Source: Fistulifera solaris
Lineage: Eukaryota; Bacillariophyta; Bacillariophyceae; Naviculales; Stauroneidaceae
Assembly (NCBI GenBank): GCA_030295235.1
Contig: AP026123.1
Location: forward strand, 2,645,952-2,709,951
Length of the DNA stretch: 64,000 nucleotides
Direction: 5' to 3'
Of the stretch, positions 12,256 to 22,551 are shown piece by piece. Under the pieces are notes generated by a model. The model worked only from the letters and a program-made list of their open reading frames with translations, had not been told where the DNA came from and ran no database searches. Position 1 is the first letter of the stretch, and the number at the start of each line of letters is the position of its first letter. The position numbers were made by a program, and so were the translations under genes.

Positions 12256-12546
12256 TGTACGGTACAGAACCTCCACAGCATTTCTGTATGACCCAAAACA
12301 CCGATGATTCTAGAATATTATTTGAGACCTGCAAATTCCTGGACCCAACACACAGAATTTCTGGTTGACACAAAACCACAAATTCCAGAATTTCTGGAAT
12401 ATGCACGAAAGGACTGTAATACCCAAAACACTAAACTCCAGAATATCGGGAATGGGTCCACCGAATTTGTGTATGACCCAAATCACCGATTCCAGATAAT
12501 CTGGATTTTTTGTGTGAGTCGAAACCATTGGTCCAGAATTTCTGGA
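12256..12546. repeat. Palindromic satellite, block 1
   Basis: A short array of ~55-65 bp units contains near-perfect palindromes such as TTCCAGAATTTCTGGAA and GTCCAGAATTTCTGGAC, plus degenerate ones (CCAGAATATCGGGA, CCAGATAATCTGG). Linkers resemble TGTATGACCCAAAACACC and TTCTGGTTGACACAAAACC. The same family recurs at 15380-16470 and 35078-35885. It abuts the 228-bp satellite at about 12547. Confidence 0.85.
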
Positions 12547-13990
12547 CAATAGTTTTCGTTTTTCGATCGCGACTCAAGTTCAGTCAAGGATATCGTAAAC
12601 CATCACTTTGATCCTATAGTGAATTTGCCCATCATCGATGCGAAAGCTTTTCGGATCCAAGGAACGATACATTGCGTTTTGAATTATGATGATATTTCGT
12701 ATCATCACCGTCAATACCAATACGATTGATCATACACTGAATGCTAGCATTTGTGGACTTCATTGTTGCCGTTTCATTTATTTTCGTATTTCGATCGTGA
12801 CTCAAGTTCAGTCAAGGATAGCGTAAACCATCACTTTGATCCTATAGTGAATTTGCCCGTGATCGATGCGAAAGCTTTTCGGATCCAAGAAACGATACAT
12901 TGCGTTTTGAATGATGAAGATATTTCGAAGCATCACCGTCAATACCAATATGATTGATCATACACTGAGTGCTAGCATTTGTGGACTTCATTGTTGCCGT
13001 TTCATTTATTTTCGTATTTCGATCGTGACTTAAGTTTAGTCAAGGATTTCTTCAACCATGACTTTGATCCTATAGTGAATTTGCCCATCATCGATGCGAA
13101 AGCTTTTAAGATCCAAGGAACGATACATTGCGTTTTGAATGATGACGATATTTCGTAACATCACCGTCAATACCAATACGATTGATCATACATTTAATGC
13201 TAGCATTTGTGGACTTCATTGTTGCCGTTTCATTTATTTTCGTATTTCGATCGTGACTCAAGTTCAGTCAAGGATAGCGTAAACCATCACTTTGATCCTA
13301 TAGTGAATTTGCCCGTGATCGATGCGAAAGCTTTTCGGATCCAAGAAACGATACATTGCGTTTTGAATGATGAAGAGATTTCGCAACATCACCGTCAATA
13401 CCAATACGATTGATCATACACTGAGTGCTAGCATTTGTGGACTTCATTGTTGCCGTTTCATTTATTTTCGTATTTCGATCGTGACTTAAGTTTAGTCAAG
13501 GATTTCTTCAACCATGACTTTGATCCTATAGTGAATTTGCCCATCATCGATGCGAAAGCTTTTAAGATCCAAGGAACGATACATTGCGTTTTGAATGATG
13601 ACGATATTTCGTAACATCACCGTCAATACCAATACGATTGATCATACATTTAATGCTAGCATTTGTGGACTTCATTGTTGCCGTTTCATTTATTTTCGTA
13701 TTTCGATCGTGACTCAAGTTCAGTCAAGGATAGCGTAAACCATCACTTTGATCCTATAGTGAATTTGCCCGTGATCGATGCGAAAGCTTTTCGGATCCAA
13801 GAAACGATACATTGCGTTTTGAATGATGAAGAGATTTCGCAACATCACCGTCAATACCAATACGATTGATCATACACTGAAAGCTAGCATTTGTGGACTT
13901 CATTGTTGCCGTTTCATTTAGTTTCGTATTTCGATCGTGACTTAAGTTTAGTCAAGGAGGGCATAAACCAACACTTTGCTATTATAGTAA
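12547..13990 (+). repeat. 228-bp tandem satellite with 456-bp dimer structure
   Basis: Units begin at about 12749, 12977, 13205, 13433, 13661 and 13889, each 228 bp, with a partial unit before 12749 and a partial one after 13889. Two variants alternate. Type A (12749, 13205, 13661) has GACTCAAGTTCAGTCAAGGA and TTTTCGGATCC. Type B (12977, 13433) has GACTTAAGTTTAGTCAAGGA and TTTTAAGATCC. The two B units look identical by eye, as do the last two full A units, so the true period is 456 bp. A 68-codon frame inside each A unit is repeat-derived and not treated as a gene. Confidence 0.92.
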
Positions 13991-14365
13991 AGGTCTTTGA
14001 TAGATCCGTCGTCCGTTTGATGAATGGCCGTAGTCCGCAAATGCATGACGCAGAAACAACTAACTTGTCTTCATTGCATTCCTTGTCAATGATCAAATAA
14101 TAATCATCATCAACATCTACTTCGACAACACTAGACTATCTGTTCTTCACCTTCAGTATCTTATACTATCGTCTTCATTTTAGTCCCTTTCGCTGGCGTT
14201 TTGGGATATCAGAAGCATCTCTTCGTTTGTGACTTCTGACATAAAGACGAGTTCTGTTCTTTCTTTTCACTATTACAAATGTTGAAACTGATTCATCGCT
14301 TATTCTTCCTTCAGGCATTCGCCTTCTTTCATACACTTCGATACACTGCAGAGTGTCGGCGACGA
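13991..14365. other. Spacer between satellite and SHMT relic
   Basis: Sequence homology to the 228-bp unit fades after about 13990. The rest is AT-rich with CATCATCAACATCT-type low complexity. No gene is recognised. The junction with SHMT-like sequence near 14366 is the 5' truncation point of that pseudogene. Confidence 0.4.
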
Positions 14366-15225
14366 GTGCTTACTTTGAGTCGATGCCTTACATAGTCGAC
14401 GCAAATACTGGATTAAACGATTATGGACGAACTGGCGAAACGAGCGCAAATGTTCATGCCCAATAAGCTACTCATTGCTGGAGCGTCGGTGTATCCACGC
14501 GAGTGGGATTATGCCAAGATGCGAGAAATCGCTGACAGTGTGGGGGCCTTGTTTATGGTCGACGCCGGTGTCGTTGATTCACCGTTTCCACAACGCATAA
14601 AACATTGCGAGGACCGCGGTCGGGAATGATCTTTGCGAAGCAAAAATACATGGATGCGATCAACCAAGCTGTGTTTCCAATGTTACAGGGAGGACCACAC
14701 AATCATCAGATCGGTGCTCTCGCCGTGGCGCTACGAGAAGCGCAACAACCATCATTCCGAGAGTATGCTCGTCAGAATATTGAACAATGCTCAAGCATTG
14801 TCGGAAGGTTTACTGAAGCGCGGCTACCAACTAGCTACCGGTGGTACCAACAATCACTTGTTGCTGTGGAATGTTCGGCCTTTGTCGGGATCTAAAGTAG
14901 AAAAGGTGCTGGAACTAGCTGGTATTACAACCAACAAGAACACAATTGCGGGAGATACGTCAGCCCTGAATCCGGGAGGTGTGCGCTTAGGGACGCCAGC
15001 ATTGACGACACGTGGGCTGCGTGAGGGAGATTTTGACAAAGCTGCGGAATTTCTACACGAAGGTTATCAACTGACACAGCGAGTGCAAGCGCTAGCAGAG
15101 GAACGATACGAAAAAGCTGCATTGAAGAATTTTATTAAGTTGCTAGAGTCGGATGCGTCAATACAAAGCGCTTGAAGACCTACGAAATCGTGTTGAAGCG
15201 TTTGCTCTGTCCTTCCCCATGCCCG
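14366..15225 (+). pseudogene. Truncated serine hydroxymethyltransferase pseudogene
   Basis: The sequence matches the C-terminal half of SHMT, the PLP enzyme that interconverts serine and glycine with tetrahydrofolate. Recognisable stretches are [90 protein letters not shown] and RVEAFALSFPMPE. The N-terminal ~200 residues are absent. Frameshifts occur near 14420, 14605, 14790 and 15165. An in-frame loss after FMVD removes the D-x-A-H-x-x-G-L-V segment, and a second loss removes most residues before the PLP-lysine motif T-T-H-K. These losses remove active-site parts, so no functional enzyme is expected. It sits between two satellite blocks. Confidence 0.85.
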
Positions 15226-15379
15226 AGGACTCGATGCTGGTTCGGAACTGCTTGATCATATATAATATTAACGCTATCAATTCAATTTTCAATTGTTGGG
15301 ATTGATTATTGGCTAAAACTAGCTATTCAATGATTTAATGAAACAATGCCGCCACGGTGTATCTCAAAGGACATTATTT

Positions 15380-16470
15380 GTTGCGGACCAAATTCAGGTG
15401 CATGCTCTAACTTTAGTATTCGACGTCGACCACTCAAACTCGTAGAATCTGGTTGTACAATAAAACCACAAATTCCAGAATTTCCAAAACATGCACAAAT
15501 TGGCGATAATACTGTGTTTGACCCAAGACACCGCATCCAGATTATCTGGATTGTCTGTGCGAGACAAAACAATTATTGGTCCAGAATTTCCAGACCAAAA
15601 ACACACAGAATTTCTGGTTGACACAAAACCACGTATTCCAGAATTGCTGGAACGTGCACGAAAAGACTGTAATAAAGGCTAGTCTAATTCATTCGAGAAT
15701 ATCCGGAATCCGTCCACCGAATTTGTGTATGAGCCAAAACGCCAACTCCAGATTATCTGGATTGTCTGTGCGAGACGAAACAATTATTGGTCCAAAATTT
15801 CTGGACCCAACACACAGCATTTCTGGTTGACACAAAACCACAAATTCCAGAATTTCTGGAACTTGCACAAAATGGCTGTAATACTCAAAATGCTAATTCC
15901 AGAATAACCGGAATGCGTCCACCGATTCCAGATTATCTGGTCTTTTTGTGAGTCGAAACAATTATTGGTCCAGAATTTCTGGACCAATCACACAGAATTT
16001 TTGTATGAGGTACGACACAAAACCACAAATTCCAGAATTTCTGGAACTTGCACAAAATGGCTGTAATACTCAAAATGCTAATTCCAGAATAACCGGAATG
16101 CGTCCACCGCATTTGTGTATGACCCAAAACACCAACTCCAGATTATCTCGATTTTCTGTTTGAGTCGAAACAATTGGTCCAGAATTTCTGGACCAGTCAC
16201 ACAGCATTTCTGGTTGACACAAAACAACAGATTGCTGAATTTCTGGACCGTGCATGAAAGGGCGGTAATACTCAAAACACTAATTCAGTCAAATGTCGAA
16301 AAAGCATCCGCATTTCAGGAAAATTAGGAATAAATATTTAGGATTTTATTATTCTTCCAAAAAAAAAAATTTGTATGAACAAATCGCCGAATTCAGAATA
16401 TCTGGATATTTTACGAAATGTTTGTGTGACGGGGAAACAACAAGTCCAGAATTTCTGGACCAAACACATA
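15380..16470. repeat. Palindromic satellite, block 2
   Basis: This is the longest and most varied block, with roughly 20 palindromic centres. Types include CCAGAATTTCTGG, CCAGATTATCTGG, CCAGAATTTCCAGA, TTCCAGAATAACCGGAA and GAATATCCGGAATC. Linkers are TTTGTGTATGACCCAAAACA and TTCTGGTTGACACAAAACC. Near-identical ~130-bp segments (for example 15838-15920 and 16022-16105) show segmental duplication. Short reading frames through the block come from the repeat. Confidence 0.9.
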
Positions 16471-16648
16471 ACACACAGAATAAAATTTTAACTCATGACT
16501 CATGACTGTACGGCTTTCGGGTCACGTAAAGACAACACTTCGGGTCTATAGTAAACGCGGTAGAGAAAGTTACTGTATTTTTTTATAGTCTAGCACTCGC
16601 AAAACACTCTCAAATCTGTTGACTTCTTTATATGTTACAAAAAGAGTT

Positions 16649-18303
16649 ATGATGTTATTGACTCTCTTTTGCTTCTGTCTATTCTTGCTGAATGTCAAGG
16701 CTTCACTTCGCCTCTCAGCTGTCGGAGTCTTAGTTCCCTCGACAGAGTATATTCAGCAACATCGCTGTCTCTTTCAAGCACGTCGGACGGCAACGAACAC
16801 AAAGAGAATGCGTACTGGACTTCCTTAACGAGTCCATTCCCTCCAGAAACGCCTTCGGGACTGCGCGGTGAAGCAATTATTCGTGCGTTACAATCGGGAC
16901 GAACCGTCGTGTATCAACCTCCTCACAATCTTAGTTTCGTCGTGAGAGGAAAGGGCTCTGAACACTTTTTAAATCAAAAATTATCACAGCGCATCTCGTT
17001 ATCAGATGCAACGTTTCATCGTGCCGCCATTTTGAACCGAAAGGGTCATGTTCTCGACATTGTAGGAGTCGCCAGTGTCAATGCAACGTACGCGGTCGTA
17101 TTTCCTACGCATTTGAATCTCCAAGAACACTGGGGACCCACGATTTTTCCTCTCGATCAAGTAACGGTTGAAACATCACCGTCGTCATTTCAATGCATTT
17201 CTCTGTTTTCGAGTCGACACTGGCATGTTCAAAAGGTCTGGGAGCGATGGTTACGACAAGATAAACAGCCGAGTCGTTTATCGAGGACCAGGACCGAATA
17301 CTTTCATCCAACGACAACTCAACAATCGTCATCATCCCCACAAGTAATATTGACGACCCCCGGCAGTATCTGGTGGCCTCCCCATACAGTTGCTGCCTCC
17401 TACACGATGCTCGTGTCGAGTAGTACGCCACTGCAGGACTGCTTGTTTCCCGATGATAATGCGGCATCCAGTAGCAACAATTCACCAATGTGGCTGGGAG
17501 AACGAGAATATCAAGCATTGCGTATCGTATCCGGTCAACCTTCCTTTGGTGCGTCGGTTCCGTTTCCAGCAGCTACCGTTTTGGAGTGGGAACTCTCGCC
17601 TCTCGTCGACTTTGAAAAGGGATGTTATTTGGGACAAGAGCGCGTCGCCGCACAATCCAACAATCCACTTCCCCAGTCCCTTTATCAGATCGAGTTTTTG
17701 GAGGAAGAAAACAATGATTTTGCTTCCCTACAACGCTGGCCGACAGTGAATGATACGGTTTACGTGCTGGGCAGTAATGAAGAATTGATTGCTGGGAAAA
17801 TTGTCGAAATGGCGGAACCGGCCAGTCAAGGGACCCCGGCGATGTTAGGTTTGGCCATGGTAAAACGAGCTAATTCTTTGTTAAGACGAATGGAGCAACT
17901 CGAATTGGACTTGCCCCGTCCTCAAACAAATGATGACTTTTCGATGGTTGAAAGCAGTAGTGGTACACGCGATAAACTCGATGGGCTCGAAGTCATTGTC
18001 AATGGTGAACTCATTGGTCGATTAAAAACGCTTCCCTTTAAACTGCTGGGACAAGATAAGTTCTTGATTGACGATATGGAAGAATCACCTGACGAGGCGG
18101 TGGTAGAAGTGGAAAAACCGGAAGCTATAGACGTTCCAAAAGAAACAGTGGAAAAGAATAACAGCGAATCCATGCCCATTCCTACCGCCAAAGTTGATAG
18201 TCAAGCGGAACGAGAACGAAAAGAAGCGAAAATGGAGCTGTTACGGAAACGTGCCGAAGAAGCCCTGGCGCGAAGACAACAAAAGAAGTCGAGTGCTACA
18301 TAG
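16649..18303 (+). CDS. YgfZ/GcvT-fold protein, probably plastid (one frameshift near start)
   Basis: This is a member of the folate-binding YgfZ/IBA57 group of the GcvT fold, which supports assembly or maintenance of Fe-S enzymes. The signature KGCYLGQER lies near residue 323, and the N-terminal domain has LRGEAIIRAL and RGKGSEHFLNQ-like stretches. About 551 residues is longer than bacterial YgfZ. The extra length includes a low-complexity insert around residues 220-270 and a charged C-terminal coiled coil (AERERKEAKMELLRKRAEEA). Tandem ATGs at 16649 and 16652 open a hydrophobic signal peptide, but the frame breaks at the T4 run 16667-16670. One more T gives a leader ending in AECQGFTSPL, an F-containing plastid-type transit motif. 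Beginning the protein downstream would lose the leader, so the frameshift is read as a consensus error. Confidence 0.8.
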
Positions 18304-19311
18304 GCTAAAAGTATTTTCGCGCTTTTGTCACATCACGTGTTTTCATAGGCCTTAGCTTCTTCCGCATAGATTAAAAATATAAAATAGTTCGTTAGCTAGA
18401 TTGTTGAAGCAACCCAACAGCCGCCAGAAATGCCGAGTTCAATATCTTAAAGTCGACACTAATGATCAATCTCACTTTTATCAGCTTTGATTTAGCACCG
18501 CTGGTCGTAAGACGGAAAGTGTAAATCTCAATTTTGGATAAAAAGGTCTAGTTTAGCTTTTGTACAATGCTATTTTTCAGGCGCAATAGCGATTGCGATC
18601 ATTATTATTTTAGCGTTATTCGCGACTGAAGTAAGTCGTGCACGCGCCCACATGTTGGTCTAGAGTAAAACAAGAAAACAGAGTTTGATAGCATTGTGGA
18701 TGATTGTATAGCTCTACAATGAACTTTGATTGAAACTGATTATGCAATCGGACATCGCATTGGAGACAGCTTTTCGAAACAAGCGAAAATGACATTAATT
18801 AAAGCCGGATGCTCAAAATTTCGTAAACTAGCTCATGACTGAAATCCAATCGTAGATGATTTGGCGTATACAACGCACGATAGTAAAACTATGATTTCGT
18901 CTAAGATGCCTTATTTGAAGCTAAAGATGGCTTTCAACCGCACTACTGGTGAAGGTACTGGTGCTTTATGCAACTTTTGTTTTTGTAGAAGGCAATGGCT
19001 TTGACAAAGTCGCGGAGTAACATAAGCGTCCATAGGTATTTACCATTTACAAGTACGGAGTACCGGTACCTTACCTTAGAAACCCTTATCCTTAGTGAAT
19101 CACGTTACTTTTGTACCAAGGATGACGTAGGTTATTCTTTCGGCACACCACCACAACAACACAAGCAACGACAACGAGCATTTAGAAAAAGGAGAACAAG
19201 GAACACGTTCATTAACATCTTCTTCATCTTTGAGAGCAAGAGAAGAGGACAAGACGGCAGTAGCTTAAGAATCGTTAACGAAAATACAACACAACAGAAA
19301 GACAGCAAATA
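18304..19311. other. Intergenic region upstream of NDH-2
   Basis: No gene is recognised. It contains one copy of a TCATGACTGAAA..CAATCGTAGA motif at 18832-18860 (related copies at 31009, 34844 and 42155) and TACGGAGTA at 19053. A reading frame from 18995 to 19312 has biased basic, low-complexity content and probably overlaps the 5' leader of the downstream gene. Confidence 0.4.
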
Positions 19312-21273
19312 ATGATCATGACGCAAAGTCACTGGATCCTCTGCTCTAGCGTTCTTTTCGCTTTGGCTTGCACAAATGATGCCTTTGTTCCCAGTTTGCA
19401 CACAAAGTCTCCTTTGACCGGAAGAGTTACTCTCTATAGTTCCGGAGGAGGAGGAGGATCGGCGGAAGAGAAACTGCGACAAGAATTGAAAGAGAATAAT
19501 GACGCCATTGAAGTGAAAGACGAAATGCAGTACGCTCAAGCCGATGGAGCTTACTTAGAACGCCTCGACAGCGCGAATGAATCGATCGAGAAAGATGCGG
19601 TTGCACAAGCAACGGCGGATTCGTCGAAAACGCAGCAATCTGTAACAATTCATAGCACTTCGTCTTCTGTCTTGGCCCAACAAATCGAGCGCATGACCAA
19701 ACCCCGAGCGTACCCTTTATTTCTCGCGGAAAAAGCAGCCGAATTCGTCGAAGCAACGTATAAAGATGTCGTGCATACATTTGCCGCGCCCGATCCGTAT
19801 CGCGTGAGCAACGGTAATTCACAAAAAGAACGTATTGTTATCTTGGGCAGTGGCTGGGGTTCGATTTCGTTCTTAAAAGACATTGATACCGACTTGTACG
19901 ATGTTACAGTCGTGTCTCCCCGCAATCATTTCGTCTTTACGCCCATGTTGGCAGGTGCGAGTGTCGGGACGGTCGAGTTTCGATCCATTTGTGAACCGAT
20001 TCGGGAAATCAATCTCAAGGCCAATTACTTGGAGGCCATTGCGACGGACATTGATACCGAAAAGAAAATTGTCAGTTGTGAATCCGTCTTTTGTGAAGGA
20101 AATTCGTGCGCCATTGAAGACTTTTCCATTCCCTACGATCGTCTCATTGTGACGGTCGGAGCACAAACAAACACGTTTGGTATCCCCGGCGTTCGGGAAC
20201 GGTGCAACTTCTTGAAGCAAATTGAAGACGCCCGACGCATCCGGGCTTCGATTGTGAACTGCTTTGAGCGTGCCAACTTGCCCGGCTTGTCGGATGAAGA
20301 ACGTGAACAGAACTTGACCTTTGCGGTGATCGGAGCCGGACCGACGGGCATTGAGTTTGCGGCGGAGTTGCGTGATTTTGTCGAACAGGATGGTCCAAAG
20401 TACTATCCGCGTCTGCTCAAATATGTGCGCATCAAGATTATTGAGGCGTCTTCCACGGTATTAGCTCCATTCGATAAGTCTTTGCAAGAAGAAGCCATTT
20501 TGCAAATGAACAAGAGCGTGTTAATCAAAGATCCCGAAGTGCGAAATTTGCTGCCCGAACGCTTCAAATTGACCGAACTGTTACTCGACAGCTCCGTGAA
20601 GGAAGTTGGAGAAGACACTATCTTTTTGAATGACGGCACGAAAGTACCGTACGGCATGGCAGTGTGGGCGGCTGGAAACGGTCCTCTTCCCATTACGTTG
20701 AGTTTGATTGACAAGATGGGCGAGGAGCAAACGAAACAACAAGACGTTGCCCGCGGACGTCTCGCGATCGACCCTTGGATGCGTGTGATTGGTTCGGAAG
20801 GACAAATTTTGGCGTTTGGTGATTGCTCTTGCATTACGGCCGGGCAATTACCCGCCACAGCGCAAGTCGCTTCACAACAGGGCGAGTATCTGGCCAACTT
20901 AATGAATCGCAAATACGAATTCAGTCCTCCCCGCTCCGAGGATGGCATCTTTCCGCCACCGAAGAAAGATCCAGTCCGCACCGAATCATCCTTCTCCGAT
21001 GCGATTGCTAGTTTTGCCATCAACAACAGCGAATACGCAAAACCGTTTCAGTTTTTGAATTTGGGTATTTTGGCGTACACGGGCGGCGGCTCGGCCTTGG
21101 CACAAGTGACTCCAGCCCCAAATGCAGAAAGTATCAAAGGCACTGGCAAAATCGGGAATGCTGTCTGGCGAAGCGTGTATCTGAGCAAACAAGTATCGTG
21201 GAGAAACCGGCTGTTGGTTCTGAACGACTGGACGAAACGACAGTTATTCGGTCGGGATGTCACGCGAATTTAG
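19312..21273 (+). CDS. Plastid-targeted type-II NAD(P)H dehydrogenase
   Basis: This single-subunit, non-proton-pumping NAD(P)H:quinone oxidoreductase has 653 residues and an intact frame. The FAD-binding fold begins at IVILGSGWGS (near residue 176), followed by VVSPRNHFVFTPMLAG. The NAD(P)H-binding fold is VIGAGPTGIEFAAEL (near 338). The second FAD motif is ILAFGDCS (near 500), followed by the family segment PATAQVASQQGEYLA. The ATG at 19312 precedes a signal peptide (WILCSSVLFALACTNDA) and then FVPSL, a classic diatom plastid A|F transit site. It therefore likely acts in or on the plastid, for example in quinone reduction, although the site is inferred from the leader only. It converges with the small gene ending at 21416. 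Confidence 0.92.
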   Translation: MIMTQSHWILCSSVLFALACTNDAFVPSLHTKSPLTGRVTLYSSGGGGGSAEEKLRQELKENNDAIEVKDEMQYAQADGAYLERLDSANESIEKDAVAQATADSSKTQQSVTIHSTSSSVLAQQIERMTKPRAYPLFLAEKAAEFVEATYKDVVHTFAAPDPYRVSNGNSQKERIVILGSGWGSISFLKDIDTDLYDVTVVSPRNHFVFTPMLAGASVGTVEFRSICEPIREINLKANYLEAIATDIDTEKKIVSCESVFCEGNSCAIEDFSIPYDRLIVTVGAQTNTFGIPGVRERCNFLKQIEDARRIRASIVNCFERANLPGLSDEEREQNLTFAVIGAGPTGIEFAAELRDFVEQDGPKYYPRLLKYVRIKIIEASSTVLAPFDKSLQEEAILQMNKSVLIKDPEVRNLLPERFKLTELLLDSSVKEVGEDTIFLNDGTKVPYGMAVWAAGNGPLPITLSLIDKMGEEQTKQQDVARGRLAIDPWMRVIGSEGQILAFGDCSCITAGQLPATAQVASQQGEYLANLMNRKYEFSPPRSEDGIFPPPKKDPVRTESSFSDAIASFAINNSEYAKPFQFLNLGILAYTGGGSALAQVTPAPNAESIKGTGKIGNAVWRSVYLSKQVSWRNRLLVLNDWTKRQLFGRDVTRI

Positions 21274-21415
21274 ATATACAGAAACGAGACGACTCGACGC
21301 TATCACCGTTTAAGATTATACGGCATATCTCCGTTTCCTTTCAACAAGAATAATTTAAAATATTATGCTTTCTGTTTTCGCAAACGAGTGAACACAGCAC
21401 TTAATGACTCTCTAG

Positions 21416-21829
21416 TCAGTCTCTGGATTCCTCGGCAGCCAATTGCCGACGACGTCTCTCTTCCATTACCATTTCTTTGTATTCTCTTGTAATATCAATT
21501 TTAGTTTTATCACTCATTCCCATTCCATTGTAAACACCATCGACTTTTCCCGACGGATTGTATTTTCGTTTTCCGTAAAAGACTTCTCCGTTGCCCATTC
21601 GTTTGGACATGAAATCGTCGATAACATCGTCCATATTCTTCAGAATATCGGTAATTCCTTGAAATGGACTTTGTAGCCACAAATTGTTGTTATTCGAGTT
21701 ATCCTTGCCGGTCAAAGCAAGTGGAGAAGCGTGTTTTCTCCCGGAAGATCCGACAGCTGGGCTCACAAGGAAGCCTTCTCCACGCATTAACAGTGCCGTA
21801 AACAGCGCGAAAACAACCCACCGCCTCAT
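21416..21829 (-). CDS. Small plastid-targeted protein of unknown function
   Basis: This encodes 137 residues. ATG 21829 is chosen because it opens a signal peptide (MRRWVVFALFTALLMRGEG) ending at FLVSPAVG, a plastid-type F motif; the frame extends upstream but without that leader. The mature protein has a Ser/Asn-rich stretch, an amphipathic LKNMDDVIDDFMSKRMGNGEVFYGKRKYNPSGKVDG core and a charged C-terminus (YKEMVMEERRRRQ). The FYGKRKYNPSG stretch resembles small plastid proteins conserved in stramenopiles, but I cannot name a family. It is tail-to-tail with the NDH-2 gene, with 142 bp between stops. Confidence 0.7.
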   Translation of the reverse strand: MRRWVVFALFTALLMRGEGFLVSPAVGSSGRKHASPLALTGKDNSNNNNLWLQSPFQGITDILKNMDDVIDDFMSKRMGNGEVFYGKRKYNPSGKVDGVYNGMGMSDKTKIDITREYKEMVMEERRRRQLAAEESRD

Positions 21830-22206
21830 TTTGTTTAGAATACAATAGAAGAGAGAATGACAGAAGTTCAAATGCCTATCTTGGATACAGAGGGTTACAT
21901 GAATATGTGAATAATAATAACAAGGAAATAAAACAGAGACGCGAGAAAGAATGCGCTGACGAAGCGGCGTGTTATTCACTGTAGCTTTGAATGTACCCCA
22001 GTCGGAACGCAAATCTTTCGCGTGCTCGACGCGCGTAGCAATCAAAGCTATATAATCCGAGCGCTTTTCGAGACAATGAATGATCGAAATTAATGTCGAC
22101 ACTTGCTCAGCGTAATAAGGCATGTCCGTGGATAAAGTTCCGACGAAATGCGTCGCTTTTGGACCCAAGCAATGGTAATTCGAATTCAATAAACTCGGAA
22201 ATTACT

Positions 22207-22278
22207 ACATCGATAAAATTCCTACGGGGCCTACGTGAATTTCGCGTAGACAATCGAAACGTTGTATCTTTGCTCTTC
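22207..22278 (+). repeat. Dispersed hairpin repeat, copy 3
   Basis: The core CATCGATAAAATTCCTACGG is followed by CTACGTGAATTTCGCGTAG (imperfect hairpin) and CAATCGAAACGTTGTATC. About 130 bp downstream, ACACAATATCCGGGTTTCCC near 22409 matches the 5' part of copies 1 and 6, so the element may be rearranged here. Confidence 0.75.
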
Positions 22279-22551
22279 TCAAAGTTTTGATCTAAAATTG
22301 ATTGCGAGCTTCGTCAATTTTTTTTAATAGTGCATGTTGTAAATGCTGGTTCGACATTTTATTGTGTTGCGCTCAAGCATGGATCTAGTTGGAAAATGGA
22401 TGACAAAAACACAATATCCGGGTTTCCCATCGCCTCGTCCTCCACCAATATTTGTTACCTGGTATTATTTGTGCCGTTTCACGTCTTGCTGTTTCTTGGT
22501 TAATCACGATGTACGATATAACTACAATAAAACACATTTTGTCCACTAGAA

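Noticed and set aside
12751-14100. Repeated 68-codon open frames as a gene family
   Set aside because: They recur only because the satellite type A unit lacks stops in that frame. Type B units are interrupted and there is no protein-like conservation.
14423-15175. Functional SHMT isoform
   Set aside because: The N-terminal half and catalytic segments are absent and the frame changes at least three times.
15380-16470. Heat-shock elements (GAAnnTTC) from the GAATTTC cores
   Set aside because: The GAA/TTC halves are separated by one base, not two, and the arrays are long satellites rather than promoter clusters of three to five pentamers.
18995-19312. 105-codon ORF just upstream of NDH-2 as a gene
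   Set aside because: It is basic low-complexity sequence overlapping the likely 5' leader, with no signal, domain or splice evidence.
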